Below, one piece after another: positions 13,111 through 24,800 of a DNA stretch of 64,000 bases; the stretch's first letter is position 1; each line of letters begins with the position of its first letter. Source of the stretch: Strongylocentrotus purpuratus (taxonomy: Eukaryota; Echinodermata; Echinoidea; Camarodonta; Strongylocentrotidae); assembly GCF_000002235.5 (NCBI RefSeq), contig NW_022145526.1, forward strand, positions 1,817,501-1,881,500, read 5' to 3'. Position numbers and translations under genes: made by a program. The notes under the pieces are model-generated. The model made no database searches, had not been told where the DNA came from, and was given only the letters and a program-made list of their open reading frames with translations.

Positions 13111-13440
13111 TAATAACAGGCAATAACACTAGTAATCAATACAGACAAAAAGTACAGTAGAACATTGTATATTGTCCTACTAATATATCAAAACACAATT
13201 AACAATATGGAATATGCCTTCGTACTTTATGGCATACGTGTATATACATGACTCAATAATTTTCCCTCTATTTGCAACTGCATGATACATTTTCATGTCC
13301 TGTTAACGATTGAACAATATAATTACTATAACCTCTCCTTACGTTTGCAGACAGAGGATACTTATAGACCTCCCAAGAAACAATAGGTTTATTCATTAGT
13401 CATTAGTTTAATTAGTTATATTATTTTGAATTCAGGGTCA

Positions 13441-13481
13441 GTGTTAGTGTTAGGGTCAGGGTTAGGGTTAGGGTTAGGGTA
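13441..13481 (+). repeat. Interstitial TTAGGG-type repeat
   Basis: Four to five units of TTAGGG/TCAGGG lie inside the 511-bp tandem unit, with a more diverged version near 13917-13965. This is an interstitial telomere-like block and does not mark a chromosome end. Confidence 0.75.
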
Positions 13482-14031
13482 GTATTCCAGTTTTTATGAT
13501 GTCCTGATAATGTATCATTTAGGGTTATATATAGATGTCCTGTTAATACAACATGAAAGGTTATATATATATATATATATGATATATATATATATCCATT
13601 TAAAGAAACTAATCCCATCCACTGACAGACAATAACACTATACGGATCAATACAGAAAAACAAGTACAGTAGAACATTGTATATTGTCTTACTGATATAT
13701 CAAAACACAATTAACAAGATGGAATATGCCTTCGTACTTTATGGCATACGAGTATATACATGACTCAATAATTTTTCCTTAATATTTGCAACTGCATGAT
13801 ACATTTTCATGTCCTGTTAACGATTGAACAATATAATTACTATAACCTCTCCTTACGTTTGCAGACAGAGGAAACTTATAGACCTCCCAAGAAACATTAA
13901 TAGTCATTGGTTTAATTAGTGTTAGTGTTAGGTTTAGGGCTAGGGTAAGGGTCAGGGTAATATACCAGTTGTATGGTGTCCTGTTAATGTAACATTTAGG
14001 GTTATATGTAGATGTCCTATTAATACAATAT

Positions 14032-14248
14032 GTTATGTCGGGGCCTTTTTACTATTTGGTGCATTGTGTCGATGTCATGTTTAATATGTTTTTCCAATTT
14101 CTCACCGATTTTGAATGTAATTATTTCCTATTTCAATGTCATGCTTTTGATGTCTTTTTATACATGATTTTGATGTAAACGCAATATGTAAAATACCACA
14201 ATGAATTCCCATGTCATTATTGGACGAAATAGAATTGAATTGAATTGA
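14032..14248 (+). mobile_element. LINE 3' tail inserted in the second tandem unit
   Basis: About 217 bp ending in repeated AATTG (GAATTGAATTGAATTG). Unit 1 runs directly from ..AATACAACAT into ..AAAGAAACTAATCCC, so it is the empty state, apart from its own TA repeat. Confidence 0.6.
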
Positions 14249-14309
14249 ATTAAAGAAACTAATCCCATACCCTGACCTTCATGTATTGGTGGGAACTAAG
14301 GTCCGCATC

Positions 14310-14790
14310 TATTGATTTGATTTGATTTATTTACCAACAACAGCAATACATTTCATACAATGATTTTACATATACAAGAAGAAAAACTATTAGATGGTAA
14401 AAGTGACCAGATAATAGCATATGTGCTAGTCGAGCCTAACCCCTTACACAGCTTAACAAAGTATTTTGGTACAAATCAGTTTAGAAAACGTAACAAAACA
14501 AAAAATAATGAATTTACTATTACAATCGATACTTTAAAAAAACAAGAATACTCAACAATGTCTTACAATATACAAACTGATAATGTAAAATATAAATTGT
14601 GTAAATAAGCAAAATGTACCCAAATTTGTTAGGCATGACTGTGTGAGTCAAAAAGGAAATAGGAAATATTTCAACTGATCCCCGATATCAACAGATCTGG
14701 GAGTAACGAGAATAGATATGGTAAATAAAAACAAAGGAGCACAGGACACAGAAAAGAAAGCCTTTTTTTCTTTTTTACTTTTCGTCATGG
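14310..14790 (-). mobile_element. Probable LINE 3' UTR fragment
   Basis: It starts with TTGATTTGATTTGATTTATT, the complement of a common LINE 3' tail, and continues AT-rich without coding motifs. The short open frame inside is not supported as a gene. Confidence 0.45.
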
Positions 14791-15068
14791 TATTCTAATA
14801 TGCTACATGATGGTAAACGCCCAAATCCATCAGCATAGTTATTCTTCCACTCATTAAGATACACTTTAATATGTCACGATTAGTTTTAAATCATGGTTTC
14901 ATCGTCACTGAATTAATAATTGAAACATGGACTTATTTAATAAATTATGTCTCTCAAAATTATAAAAACTTGTTTTTCTTGATAATTCTAGATCATTGTT
15001 GGATCTTTCTTCTTCTCATAATATATGCAAATCTTAATTAGCACATTAAGACTGTATTTAATGTTTGA

Positions 15069-15176
15069 TTATAGTAATGTTTCAATGCCTGGTACGTTGA
15101 CATAATCTTTCTCTATGGCGTCATTCAATTCTTCGTAGTTAGCTCCTTGATCAAGTTTCAGGGTATGAGGGTCGGT
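15069..15176 (-). pseudogene. Severed original C-terminus of the gene A tail
   Basis: These 36 in-frame codons (with stop) lie beyond the LINE insertion and begin TDPHT, matching the ADPHT start of the tail repeat at protein and DNA level. They continue through NYEELNDAIEKDYVNV to a TAA stop at 15071-15069. YEEL and YVNV are two more tyrosine motifs. With the present stop at 15475 these codons would be 3' UTR. A splice that skips the insertion is not obvious from the flanking sequence. Confidence 0.75.
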
Positions 15177-15474
15177 AAGACGTTGCACCCAAACTATGGA
15201 ACACTATACCATTAGAAATAAGACAATCATCATCAGTTGAAATATTTAAGAAGAAACTTAAGCACCATTTGTTTATGTCGTAGTTTTAATATTGTATAAT
15301 TATGTCGTAGTTTTTATAGTGTATAATTATGTCGTAGTTTTAATACTGTATAATTATGTCGTAGTTTTAATATTGTATAATTATTTTGATGTTGTACAAG
15401 AGCGCCTTGAGCAGTCTTTTAGAATGGATATGTGCGCTTTATAAGTTGACATTATTATTATTATTATTAAGAGT
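15177..15474 (+). mobile_element. 5'-truncated LINE 3' end inserted in the gene A tail exon
   Basis: The plus strand starts with the last ~35 codons of a LINE ORF2 (APKLWNTIPLEIRQ, then VEIFKKKLKHHLF and a stop), a very common reverse-transcriptase C-terminus. About four copies of a ~27-bp unit containing TATGTCGTAG follow at 15271-15382, and the element ends with an (ATT)n tail at about 15469. It is antisense to gene A. No clear target duplication is seen. The flanks are both tail-repeat sequence, and a few codons of the unit are missing between them. Confidence 0.85.
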
Positions 15475-15802
15475 CTAAGCATCACTATTCAGATCCAGGT
15501 AGGTATGAGGGTCGGCAATATCATTGTAGCCCTGAGCAACGGTATTAATATCTTGGTAGGTATGAGGGTCGGCAATATCATCGTAGCCCTGATCATCAGT
15601 ATTAATATCTTTGTAGGGATGAGGGCCGGTAGGAATCTCGTAGCCCTGAGCATCACTATTCAGATCCTGGTAGGTATGGGTGCTAGTATTAAGATGTTGG
15701 TAGGTATGGACGTCTGTCTGTGACTGATCAAATACAGGGTTCTTATACTGCGGAGACGAACCGGACTCCTTCCCTATAGACTTAGTAGAGGCTGATTCAT
15801 TG
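15475..15802 (-). CDS. Gene A exon 20: cytoplasmic tail of repeated ITAM-like motifs
   Basis: The exon encodes 108 tail residues with nine tyrosines. Seven fit YxxL/I: YQHL, YQDL, YKDI, YDDI, YQDI, YNDI and YLDL; YEIP and YKNP are the others. Three pairs fit the ITAM rule YxxI/L-x6-8-YxxI/L: YQHL-x6-YQDL, YKDI-x6-YDDI and YQDI-x6-YNDI. At DNA level this is a 57-bp (19-residue) tandem repeat. Known ITAM pairs are phosphorylated by Src kinases and recruit Syk-type tandem SH2 proteins; that role here is inferred. The reading frame ends at TAG (15477-15475), where sequence resembling the next repeat unit (CAG) breaks off into a LINE. The acceptor at 15803-15805 fits the phase-2 donor of exon 19. 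Confidence 0.87.
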
Positions 15803-18800
15803 CTGAAAGTTAATGATATGAAAGCAAAGATAAATTTCATTGACGAAATGCATAATTAAAGGAATTATCAAGTCCCAATAAATAAATATATAGAAAAACA
15901 CATGGGAATTGGTATGGTACTTCTGAAATGCATGTCATTAAAATAATAATCCTTTCAAGAGAGTAGCCAGAACATTTTAATAGCGTTATGCTTTAGGATA
16001 TATACATAGGGTACCAATAAATAGGTACAAATTAACTCCTGTAAACATGACAACTGATATGTGGGAATTAGTACAAAATGGTACTTCTAAAGTACATGTC
16101 AGTAACATCATAATTCTTTCAAACATGTTGCCCTGGTTTCCCTTTAGAAAGCGTTTTGCTTCATTATATTTACATTGAATAGCAATTTAAAAAATGAAGA
16201 AAGTAATTAAATAAATTTGTAAATGTTCTAAAAATACAATCATACTTCAGCTTGTATTATCATGTCCATACGGTATTAGCCCTATGCCATGGGGAAATAC
16301 GATGATAATGGACTAATGAGAGGGACAAGATAAGTACAAGGTATCTCTCTAACCTTCTTCGCTTGTAAAAGATGATGATGAGCACTATAACGATAACAAT
16401 CACAACAATAGCACCAACAGAGCTTCCTACGACAGTTGCTGTTGAACCTGAAGGAACTCCAGTTGAATCTGATTGTGGTGGAGAAGAGGACGATGTGGGA
16501 ACTAGGATGGTATAGAAAGACAGGAGTTAGACATACCGAGGGAGCATTATATAGAGTTGATAGATAAATGATAAATGAATCCGGTACAGTCAAACCTGCT
16601 CTAGTGACCACCTGTCTTCAAAGACTACATTTCCTGGCTCCATTAAGTGGTCTTTATCGACAGAGCTTCACTGTACTAGCATATGATCATAATTGATTGT
16701 AATGATTAATGGTATGTGAACAGACCGGTCCCAATAGGTTGTTTGCACAGCTAGACATGATGATTCACCGTACGGAAAGATGTGCGTGTGTGCGTATGGC
16801 AAGCCGTTTTAACATTTATTCATATTTCTTGATATCAAGAATTCTATTCTTGATATCAAAAAATGAATTCTTGATATCAAGAAATCGAATTCTCGATATC
16901 AAGAATTCAATTCTTGATATCAAGAACTACCATTGCTTTACAACGTAAAATTATTTCTTGATATCAAGAACTACCATTGCTTTACAACGTAAAATTATTT
17001 CTTGATATCAAGAAATCAAATTCTTGATATCAAGAATTGTTGCAGTAAATGATTTCGAACGCAAAAGTATTGCACGAATTCATACTGAGCGCGCCGTTTT
17101 AACATTTATTTCTATTCTGATTTCGAACGCAATAGAGTTGTGCAGGAAAATAATTCATCCTGCCTGACCAGTGCGGTGTGGGTTGTCGAAAGTCAATGTA
17201 TCGCTAGAATTCAACTAATGCAAGAATAAATGTTGCCAGTTTGCAGTGCATTTACCGTCACTGTGATATATATTATGTAACAGAATCACCCCCGTTTGTT
17301 CATGGAACAGCCCAGGGTCCAGTGGGGGGTGTTTGTTTAGGGTAATTTACATAAATTCGCCTTGTAGAGCATCTCAAGGAATGCATGCCACATCCTAACT
17401 TACAGTGCAGACCGAAATACACAGAAAAGGAGTGCAAGATAATCATATACGAAATATTTTGCCATTTTGAAGTGCATTGAATGTCTATGTGAATGTCCTT
17501 GTAGACAATAGAAAATATTTTGTTGGTACTGTTTAGCCATGTTTTTAAAGCAATTTATTAATATGTACACTTATTTACTATGCCATTACGTTAAAAACAG
17601 AAACTTAATGAAGGCAACATGCATTTTTATTCTGTTAATTGTTTGTCGGTTTACGGATGGAATGAAATCGCGGCATAGGAATATTCAAAAAGAAAATTGG
17701 CTTTTTAAATCACATCGAAAAGAAGTTGCGTTGGGAAAAAATAATCAACATGAAAGTTTGGGACTTATCTCGGCCCCTTTTTTTACCAATGAAATTTATT
17801 CAGCATTGTTATGAACCTTCATATGTCATTTTCAAGTAAATTAAATGATTGTACCTTGACATGCTGATCCAGACCATCCTAGCGAGCAATCTCCAGGACA
17901 TTCTCCAGTGACGTCATCACAATCTGCCCCATCAGTACAATGACATTCTTGAAGACAATCAGCTCCAAACATACCATCTGCACATGCTTTAGGACGAAAT
18001 AGAAGTGATAACGAGATTTGTAGATCTGTGGAGATATTATTCAGTTAATTTGCTCCGCATAATATTTCAATTCACATTCGCCCTAATATATTATCGAAGT
18101 AATACACAGGTGCCAGTTCTTAAACCATGATAATATCCATGCATATATGCCAATATAAATCCTCTTTTAAAATATACATCTTAGACAAATTTTGCGTAGG
18201 AATTCGGATTTGAAATGTGCAAGTTGTGTAAAACGAAAGGTTAAAATACCTTTTGTATTTCAAAGTTTCTTCCTAATGTCAATAATGCTAACAGTCGTTT
18301 AGAGCACTAACTTTCATTGCAGTAGATTCCTGTATATCCAGCTAAACAGGTGCATCCAAAAGGATCGGGTAGACAGATCTGACTTCCAGCACACTTGTCC
18401 AGAGGCTGACCGGGTCCACATTCAAATTCACAGTCCAAGCCAAACTTATGCATCCCACACGCTGCATGAAAATGTATATATTAGAGTGATTAATTTAAAT
18501 ATAATTAAAATGTTCTAAAATATTCTACAATTTCAGAAGAGTCGAGCATGTAATATTCAAAAGTATTAAAAACATTCAAAACTGTTATGTCCCAGGCAGC
18601 AATATTGTTTTTTCTTCTTGTTTTGATTGGGAAAAACGTCTTTTTTTGTCATTATAATCATTAGCAAATAATTATTGAATTAAATTAATGGTAACTTGTG
18701 GAAACAAAAACAAGTGAAAATGGTTCATCCTCTCACGAAGTTCATTTATAATAACGAGTGTTTCATTATCCTTACTGATATCATCATTTATTATGTTTAT

Positions 18801-21800
18801 CATCATTGTGTTTTTAAATAATTACATATAAAACATTTCTGTTCAATAAGTATAATAATCAGTATTAATAGCATGGGCAACTTTGACATTTGTTTAACTC
18901 TGATTGTACATGATAGTATGTGTTAGTATGTTTTTTGTGGTTCTGTTTCTTTTTTTTTCCTGTGTGTGTGTGTGTCTTAGGGGTAGGCTTTCATATAAGG
19001 AATCCCTCCTTTCTGCCTATCCCAAATGTTCTCATAAATTGCCATTGCTATTTGTTATCACTATCTTGTTTTTGTCATTCCATTCTGTATTTGTATGTTT
19101 TAAGTGATTTTATGAAGAGTGTTGAATAAACTTTGAATAAACTGTGAATTGAATTGTCATCATTATTGTTGTTATTATACTTATTACCATTACTTTATTA
19201 TCATCATCATAATCATTAGACTTTATTTTCTCTTTTTGTTTTCTTCATATTTTATTTCCCTTTCCTTCTTCTTCTATTTCCTTTTCTCCTTATTATTATT
19301 ATTCTCTTTCTCCTCCTTCTTCTTCTTTTTCATGTTCTTCTTCTTTTTCTTCTTTTCCTTCTTATTTTAATATTTATTGTTGCTGTTATTATCATTCGGA
19401 ATTACCATTACAAAACAATTAGTATATAGTTGTAAAGATTCATTTTAAGGCAAAAAATGTATTGGACATAGAAATTGAAAAGTTTCCCATTGTAGTATTT
19501 TATTATTTTTGTTTTGATTGTGAAAAAAGTCTGTTTTTGACATTTGTAATCATTGGCAAATAATAATTCAATTAAACTAATAGTTACTTATGGAAACAAA
19601 ACAAGTAAAAATGTACGTATTAATAAAACTAGTGTTTCATTATATTTAATAGTTTTAGCATTTTTTTTTAAATCATCATTTTTATTAGTGTTATTGGCAT
19701 CATTATTGTTTTTATTATACTAATTACGATTATTTGTAGTACTGTCATCATCATCATCATTATCATCATCATAATAATTGGTCTTCTTCTTTTTCCTCTT
19801 TTCCTTTTGTTCTTATTTTCCTTTCCTCTCCTTCTTCTTATATTTCTTAAACATTATTATCATTCGTCTTCTCCTTCTCCTCCTTCTTTTTCTTCTTTTC
19901 TTCCTCATCTTTCCTTCTTATTCTTGTAATTGTGGTTGTAGTTATTATTAATAGGAATCACCATCATACAACGATTAGTATATCATTGTAAAGACTCATT
20001 TCAAGGCAAAGATTTTATTGGACATAGAATTAAAAAGTTTCACATGGTAGTATCTTCTTTAGGGATTTCTTAGTTTTACCTTGGAAGCAGTTCTTTCCAG
20101 CATGACCAGGGGGACAGATGCATGTTCCTGAGAGTTCGTGGCATACACCTCCATTATAACAACTATCACACAAACGATCGCATAATGGTGGATTCCATCT
20201 TCCATAAGGGCATTCTGTTAATTCAATGAAACATGAACAACTATAATGTATATCCCACACGTACGTTAATCCCGGAGATGGGTGTTATACCCCGTCACAC
20301 ACACGTACACATTTTTTAAGGAGGGTGGGGGGAGGGGCTGTACAAAATACCCCAGAATAAGGAAATCAGTCATATCTTTTAAAGTTTTGAAACGGTTGAA
20401 AATCAAAACTTCATTGTAAAAAGTTAAAACCACACCATTAGGCGATGAAGCTGAGTGTATTTTGTAAATATGTGTTAGTCCTCGATTAGGCTTTATACTA
20501 CAGAAACTGTCATTCAATCACGAAAATTACAACTTTGCATTCATCGATATTCCTTATTCTTTACTATCGTATTAACCAAAATATATCTGGTCGGGTCGGG
20601 TCAGTTTTTTTCTTCTTCTTGATTTTTGTTTTTTTAATGAACATAGCTACAAAGCTGAGGGGTAACTAGTGTATTTATACCCTTGCGACCAATATGCAAT
20701 TATTTATTTTAGATGTGTAAGGAAGACGAAATTCGAACCCTTTACGATGAGTCTTATAAGGCTGAATTGATGTAGTTCCAATGTTCCATCCATGTACGTC
20801 ACATACACACCGGCGTCTGAGACAGATGCAGATTGGATCGTGTGTGATAGACTGTCAGAACTCATTCCAATAAGTGAATTAGCCCAGTCTACATCAGTTA
20901 ATTTCCGCCATCTTATCCCGTCTTCTCCCACCATCCCTGTCGTGCTCATCACACTGAGTGTGATATCATCTCCAATTTGTATTGTCTTTGTAAACCGACC
21001 ATCACTGGGTTGCAATTGACCTATAAAGAATAGGAAAGAAAAATCGACAACACCTTACATTCGAATTTTATTTTTTTGCTGATTCAATTAAATTGCGTCA
21101 TCACGTCTTCCATTATCTCTCTCTCTCTCTCTCTCTCCCTCCCCCTCTCGCTCCATTTATACTCCGTTATTTTTTACATTGTAATTAACTAAACATTCTT
21201 AGAATAAAACTGGACAGTAGGGAGAAATGAGTTTCAAGCATTCGTAGTTATAATATTGAGGAGTACTTTGAGTTTCAACATAATCATAGCATTTGCTTTT
21301 CAGAAATATTTCAAATGAGTTGAAATTGTTTGTTGTATCATAATTTTAATATAAACTATTAACAATTAAATTGTTAATAAACTTACCAAATTTGCATGTG
21401 AAAAATTGATGTGTCCCAATTGTGTCTTTAGAATGTAAAATTTTAGAGCTTACATATGAAAATGTTCAACAAAAGCCCTCACTCAACAATTCCACCTCGG
21501 ATACTTCATTATAATACGAAAAACGCACACACTAATTTACTAGAGGTATGAATAACTTAGTTGTTAACTGTTTGTGTATATGTACGTGAAGAAAGAAGAA
21601 TGCCAAGAGGAACAGATGTCATTCTACTGGCTGTCACTGTAGAACATTCGAAAAAACCCAAGCCCTCCATAGTAGCTGGAAGAGTCTGTCTTAATACTAC
21701 AGATGATACAACATTGCTGTCTCCTGGAGCTGTGTAACTATCTGAAGTTATAGACTCGGTCAGACGGTTGAGTCTTCTTGTAGAGAATGTGAGAATCTCT

Positions 21801-24800
21801 TCATTCTCTGAGCCGAGTAGACAGACAAATGAAGCATTCACCAGACCTCCTCCGTATGGTGATTGAGTAGCTGCCATTAGACGTACAGGAAGGATCTGTC
21901 GCGGACCTATGGAAAAAGCATTATGTTTTTCAGGTTATTGGTGTTCGCCTAGCATCTTCGTTAGAGGAGAAGTAAGGGGAAACATACATAACGTTGCCAA
22001 GGCGATAACTTATCTCCAATTCAACTTTACATTTCGTATCTTATCATAACGTTTTGTACCTTTTGATAAATACAAATACATGTTCATACATATATTTTCT
22101 AACAAAATTGCCTCCACTTCTAAAACCGAATCTTATAACAATTCATGGGAAACCCAATCTAAATGATATATGACACTTTATGAAGTCACTTTCCCTCGAG
22201 TTATCAATTGTAGATAAATCCTAAATAAATAGGAATGTTAAATATGCAGATAATATATTTCAAATGATAAAGTATTTCCATTTTTGCCTCGAAAATACTG
22301 TACAAGCATCGATTACAATGAGTGGTGATATTCTGTTTTGAGAGGATAACAACTACGGATTCAAAATAGTGGTTACACAATATTAGAATGTCATCAATCG
22401 ATATGTTGTTTCGTTTGTGGAATTTCAAATGTAATGTAATAAGGTAGAACGAGCATCGTTAGAGCATGGACTATCATAAAGGAGTGCCCCTGAATATAGA
22501 TAATAGAAATATAATGACAATACTCACTCGGAGGTTTTTCACATGCGAACCTGAGGTAGGATGTACATCGTCGTTTTCTCCATCCGTTATTAACCTGCTG
22601 ATGAACACATCTTTCATTCTCAAATAGGGTTGTATCACCATCCGACCAAGCAGGAAATCTTAAAAGGTAAAATATGTTCCAAACAGCAGTGTATTATCAC
22701 ATTATTAATTTTAAAAAACACTTTAAAGGGCATTATCATGAAAGGTTGAAATCGTTATTTTAAGGGTTTTAATTGAGCTAAAATGTGTATTAGTTCAATG
22801 TATTTACAGTATAGATATTTATGCATTCCTTGGTAACTATGATCTTGCATAAGTTTAGGCTCCATGAGGTCCGCATATGAAACGGGTGGGGGGGGGGGTG
22901 TGGGTCACATCAACCAATTGGAAAATACATTCCAAGTTTTATGAATATCAACCTGTTTCTCAGATAATCATGTTATTAAAGTTACACACCAGTTTCTACC
23001 TGTTGCAATTTGTCTGCATCATGATATGATCGCAGTTTGTCATGAGTAGGGTGTGTGAGATATTGTCGTGTGCGTGTGTGTGCGTGTGCGTGCGCGCGTG
23101 TATTTCTGTGTGAAAAATACAGTTTATCACATACCCATTATTATCGAGCGGAGTGCCATCAATCCATTGGAACGTGCCCTCTTGATTGATATCATCGAGT
23201 CCAAACCAATACGAGTTACCTCCGGCCAGCTCAATGAGATGCAACTGTTGATTACGTTGAGAGAATAAATCGGAAAGAGAAAATCACCGATGAATATTTT
23301 TAATGTGCCATGATCATGACTGTGGGATAATGTTATCGATATGTAGGCTTATCACGTTGATACAAAGCTTCTCCATAACCTTTTACACCCTTTCCCGATT
23401 GTCTTCGAATAACCTACCAGAATATCTATTTCTCTTACATATTGTTATTGTTTCTATTTTCGGTTTGTGCACATACAATTGCTAGATTAAAGCCCGTTAA
23501 AATATTTATCACGTTTTATTTATGTATTCCATCCTTCGGAATTGAACTTCTTAATATCACGATGCGTCCTTACATTGATTTCTTCTGTTTTAGGCTGGAC
23601 AAGATCACCTCCCTGAGCCTGGCAGTACTTTCTAGCAAATGAGTATGACGTCATCCAGGATTGAGATATATAGTACAGGGTTCCATCAAGGCGACTCCAC
23701 TTATATTCTGGAACGTCTACATATTGATTAAAACGAGGTGATTGCCATTATTAGATGTTCATCGTGTTATACGACTAAAAGAAGAAAGAATTTCAAACAA
23801 TTACGCATCATTGTATTTAATCATAGTCATACTGATAACACCTGTAGCCGAGGCTGAGAAGATCATGGAATCACTCTTCGGCATGGCACTTTAATCTAAC
23901 CTACTCCTCTCCACCCAGGTGTTTTTGGTATACCTTCTCCTTTTTGGGATTTACACTATGTGCGTCTGTAAAATGATACCTGGCAAGAGTACTCCTCAGA
24001 GAGTGAAAAATATGCACATATTGCTTGAGTGGACAAACCTTGACCCGATGTCGCAGATGATAATAAAAGGTTAAGAGATATTGGATATGCAGCCCTAAAT
24101 AAACATCGATATAAGTAGGTTTGTTAACATGCATATTTGACCTTAGCATGACCCCCACAGCACCATACCGTGAAGGTCCCAAACTGCATCTGTGACCCAG
24201 GCTTGGTGACAATACGATTGACGGTTGCCCAAAAAATCGTCAAAGATAATCTTCCTGGTAAACTTTAACATATAACTTCAAATCACCCTTGACCATTGCA
24301 TGTAATATTTGAGATCATTATATAATGTGAAGGTCCCCCGAGAGCAGCTGTGATCGAAGTTTGGCCACGATAGGATTGACGGTTGCGAACATACTTGTCA
24401 CCAGAGAATTTTGCAGGTACAATTCGTGACTGACGCCATTTGAATCCCTTATACTTGGTCTACATTTGGCCTGCGATTAGTCTACGGAGCCCGTTTCCTG
24501 CCGGTATCCCCTTTCCCGTGCGGCCTCCGTACGGAGGCAGAAGATGTGCGTGAGATTATCGTACGGAGTCACGGGCTCCGCAGGGCTCCGCGGCCTCTAC
24601 AATTTTGTTTCGCAGAAAGTTATACAAATATGAAAAATCGTAGGCCCTTAGTCCGTAGACATGTCGTAGGTCTCATTGCACAATCCCCGCACGGGTATCG
24701 CGCGGAGAACTCGCGCTGATCGCGCAGCAATCGTACGGTTTTCTGGTGAACATGGAGGCAACACAAAGCTTGAAAATGGCACGGTAGTTGCACGGTCACA

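Larger units (their letters stand above)
13117..14280. repeat. Two-copy tandem duplication of a ~511-bp unit
   Basis: Unit 1 (13117-13627) and unit 2 (from 13628) share long nearly identical stretches such as ACAGTAGAACATTGTATATT and CATGATACATTTTCATGTCC. Both carry a TTAGGG-like block. Unit 2 has a retroelement tail inserted at about 14032-14248 that unit 1 lacks. Confidence 0.85.

Noticed and set aside
13441-13481. Chromosome end suggested by TTAGGG repeats
   Set aside because: Only a few units, embedded in a tandem duplication with genes on both sides.
14360-14608. 82-codon plus-strand frame
   Set aside because: Lies in a probable LINE 3' UTR and has no motif.
15069-15475. Kinase domain expected downstream of a Tie-type ectodomain
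   Set aside because: No kinase motifs (HRD, DFG, glycine loop) on the minus strand below the membrane exon down to gene B.
16282-16611. Alternative minus frame of 109 codons over the membrane exon
   Set aside because: It is another frame of exon 19; the frame with stalk, membrane span and KRR fits splice phases.
17539-17814. Plus-strand 91-codon frame with a hydrophobic start, possible small secreted peptide
   Set aside because: Antisense within an intron of gene A, no cysteine or cleavage pattern, no homologue recognised; composition alone can explain it.
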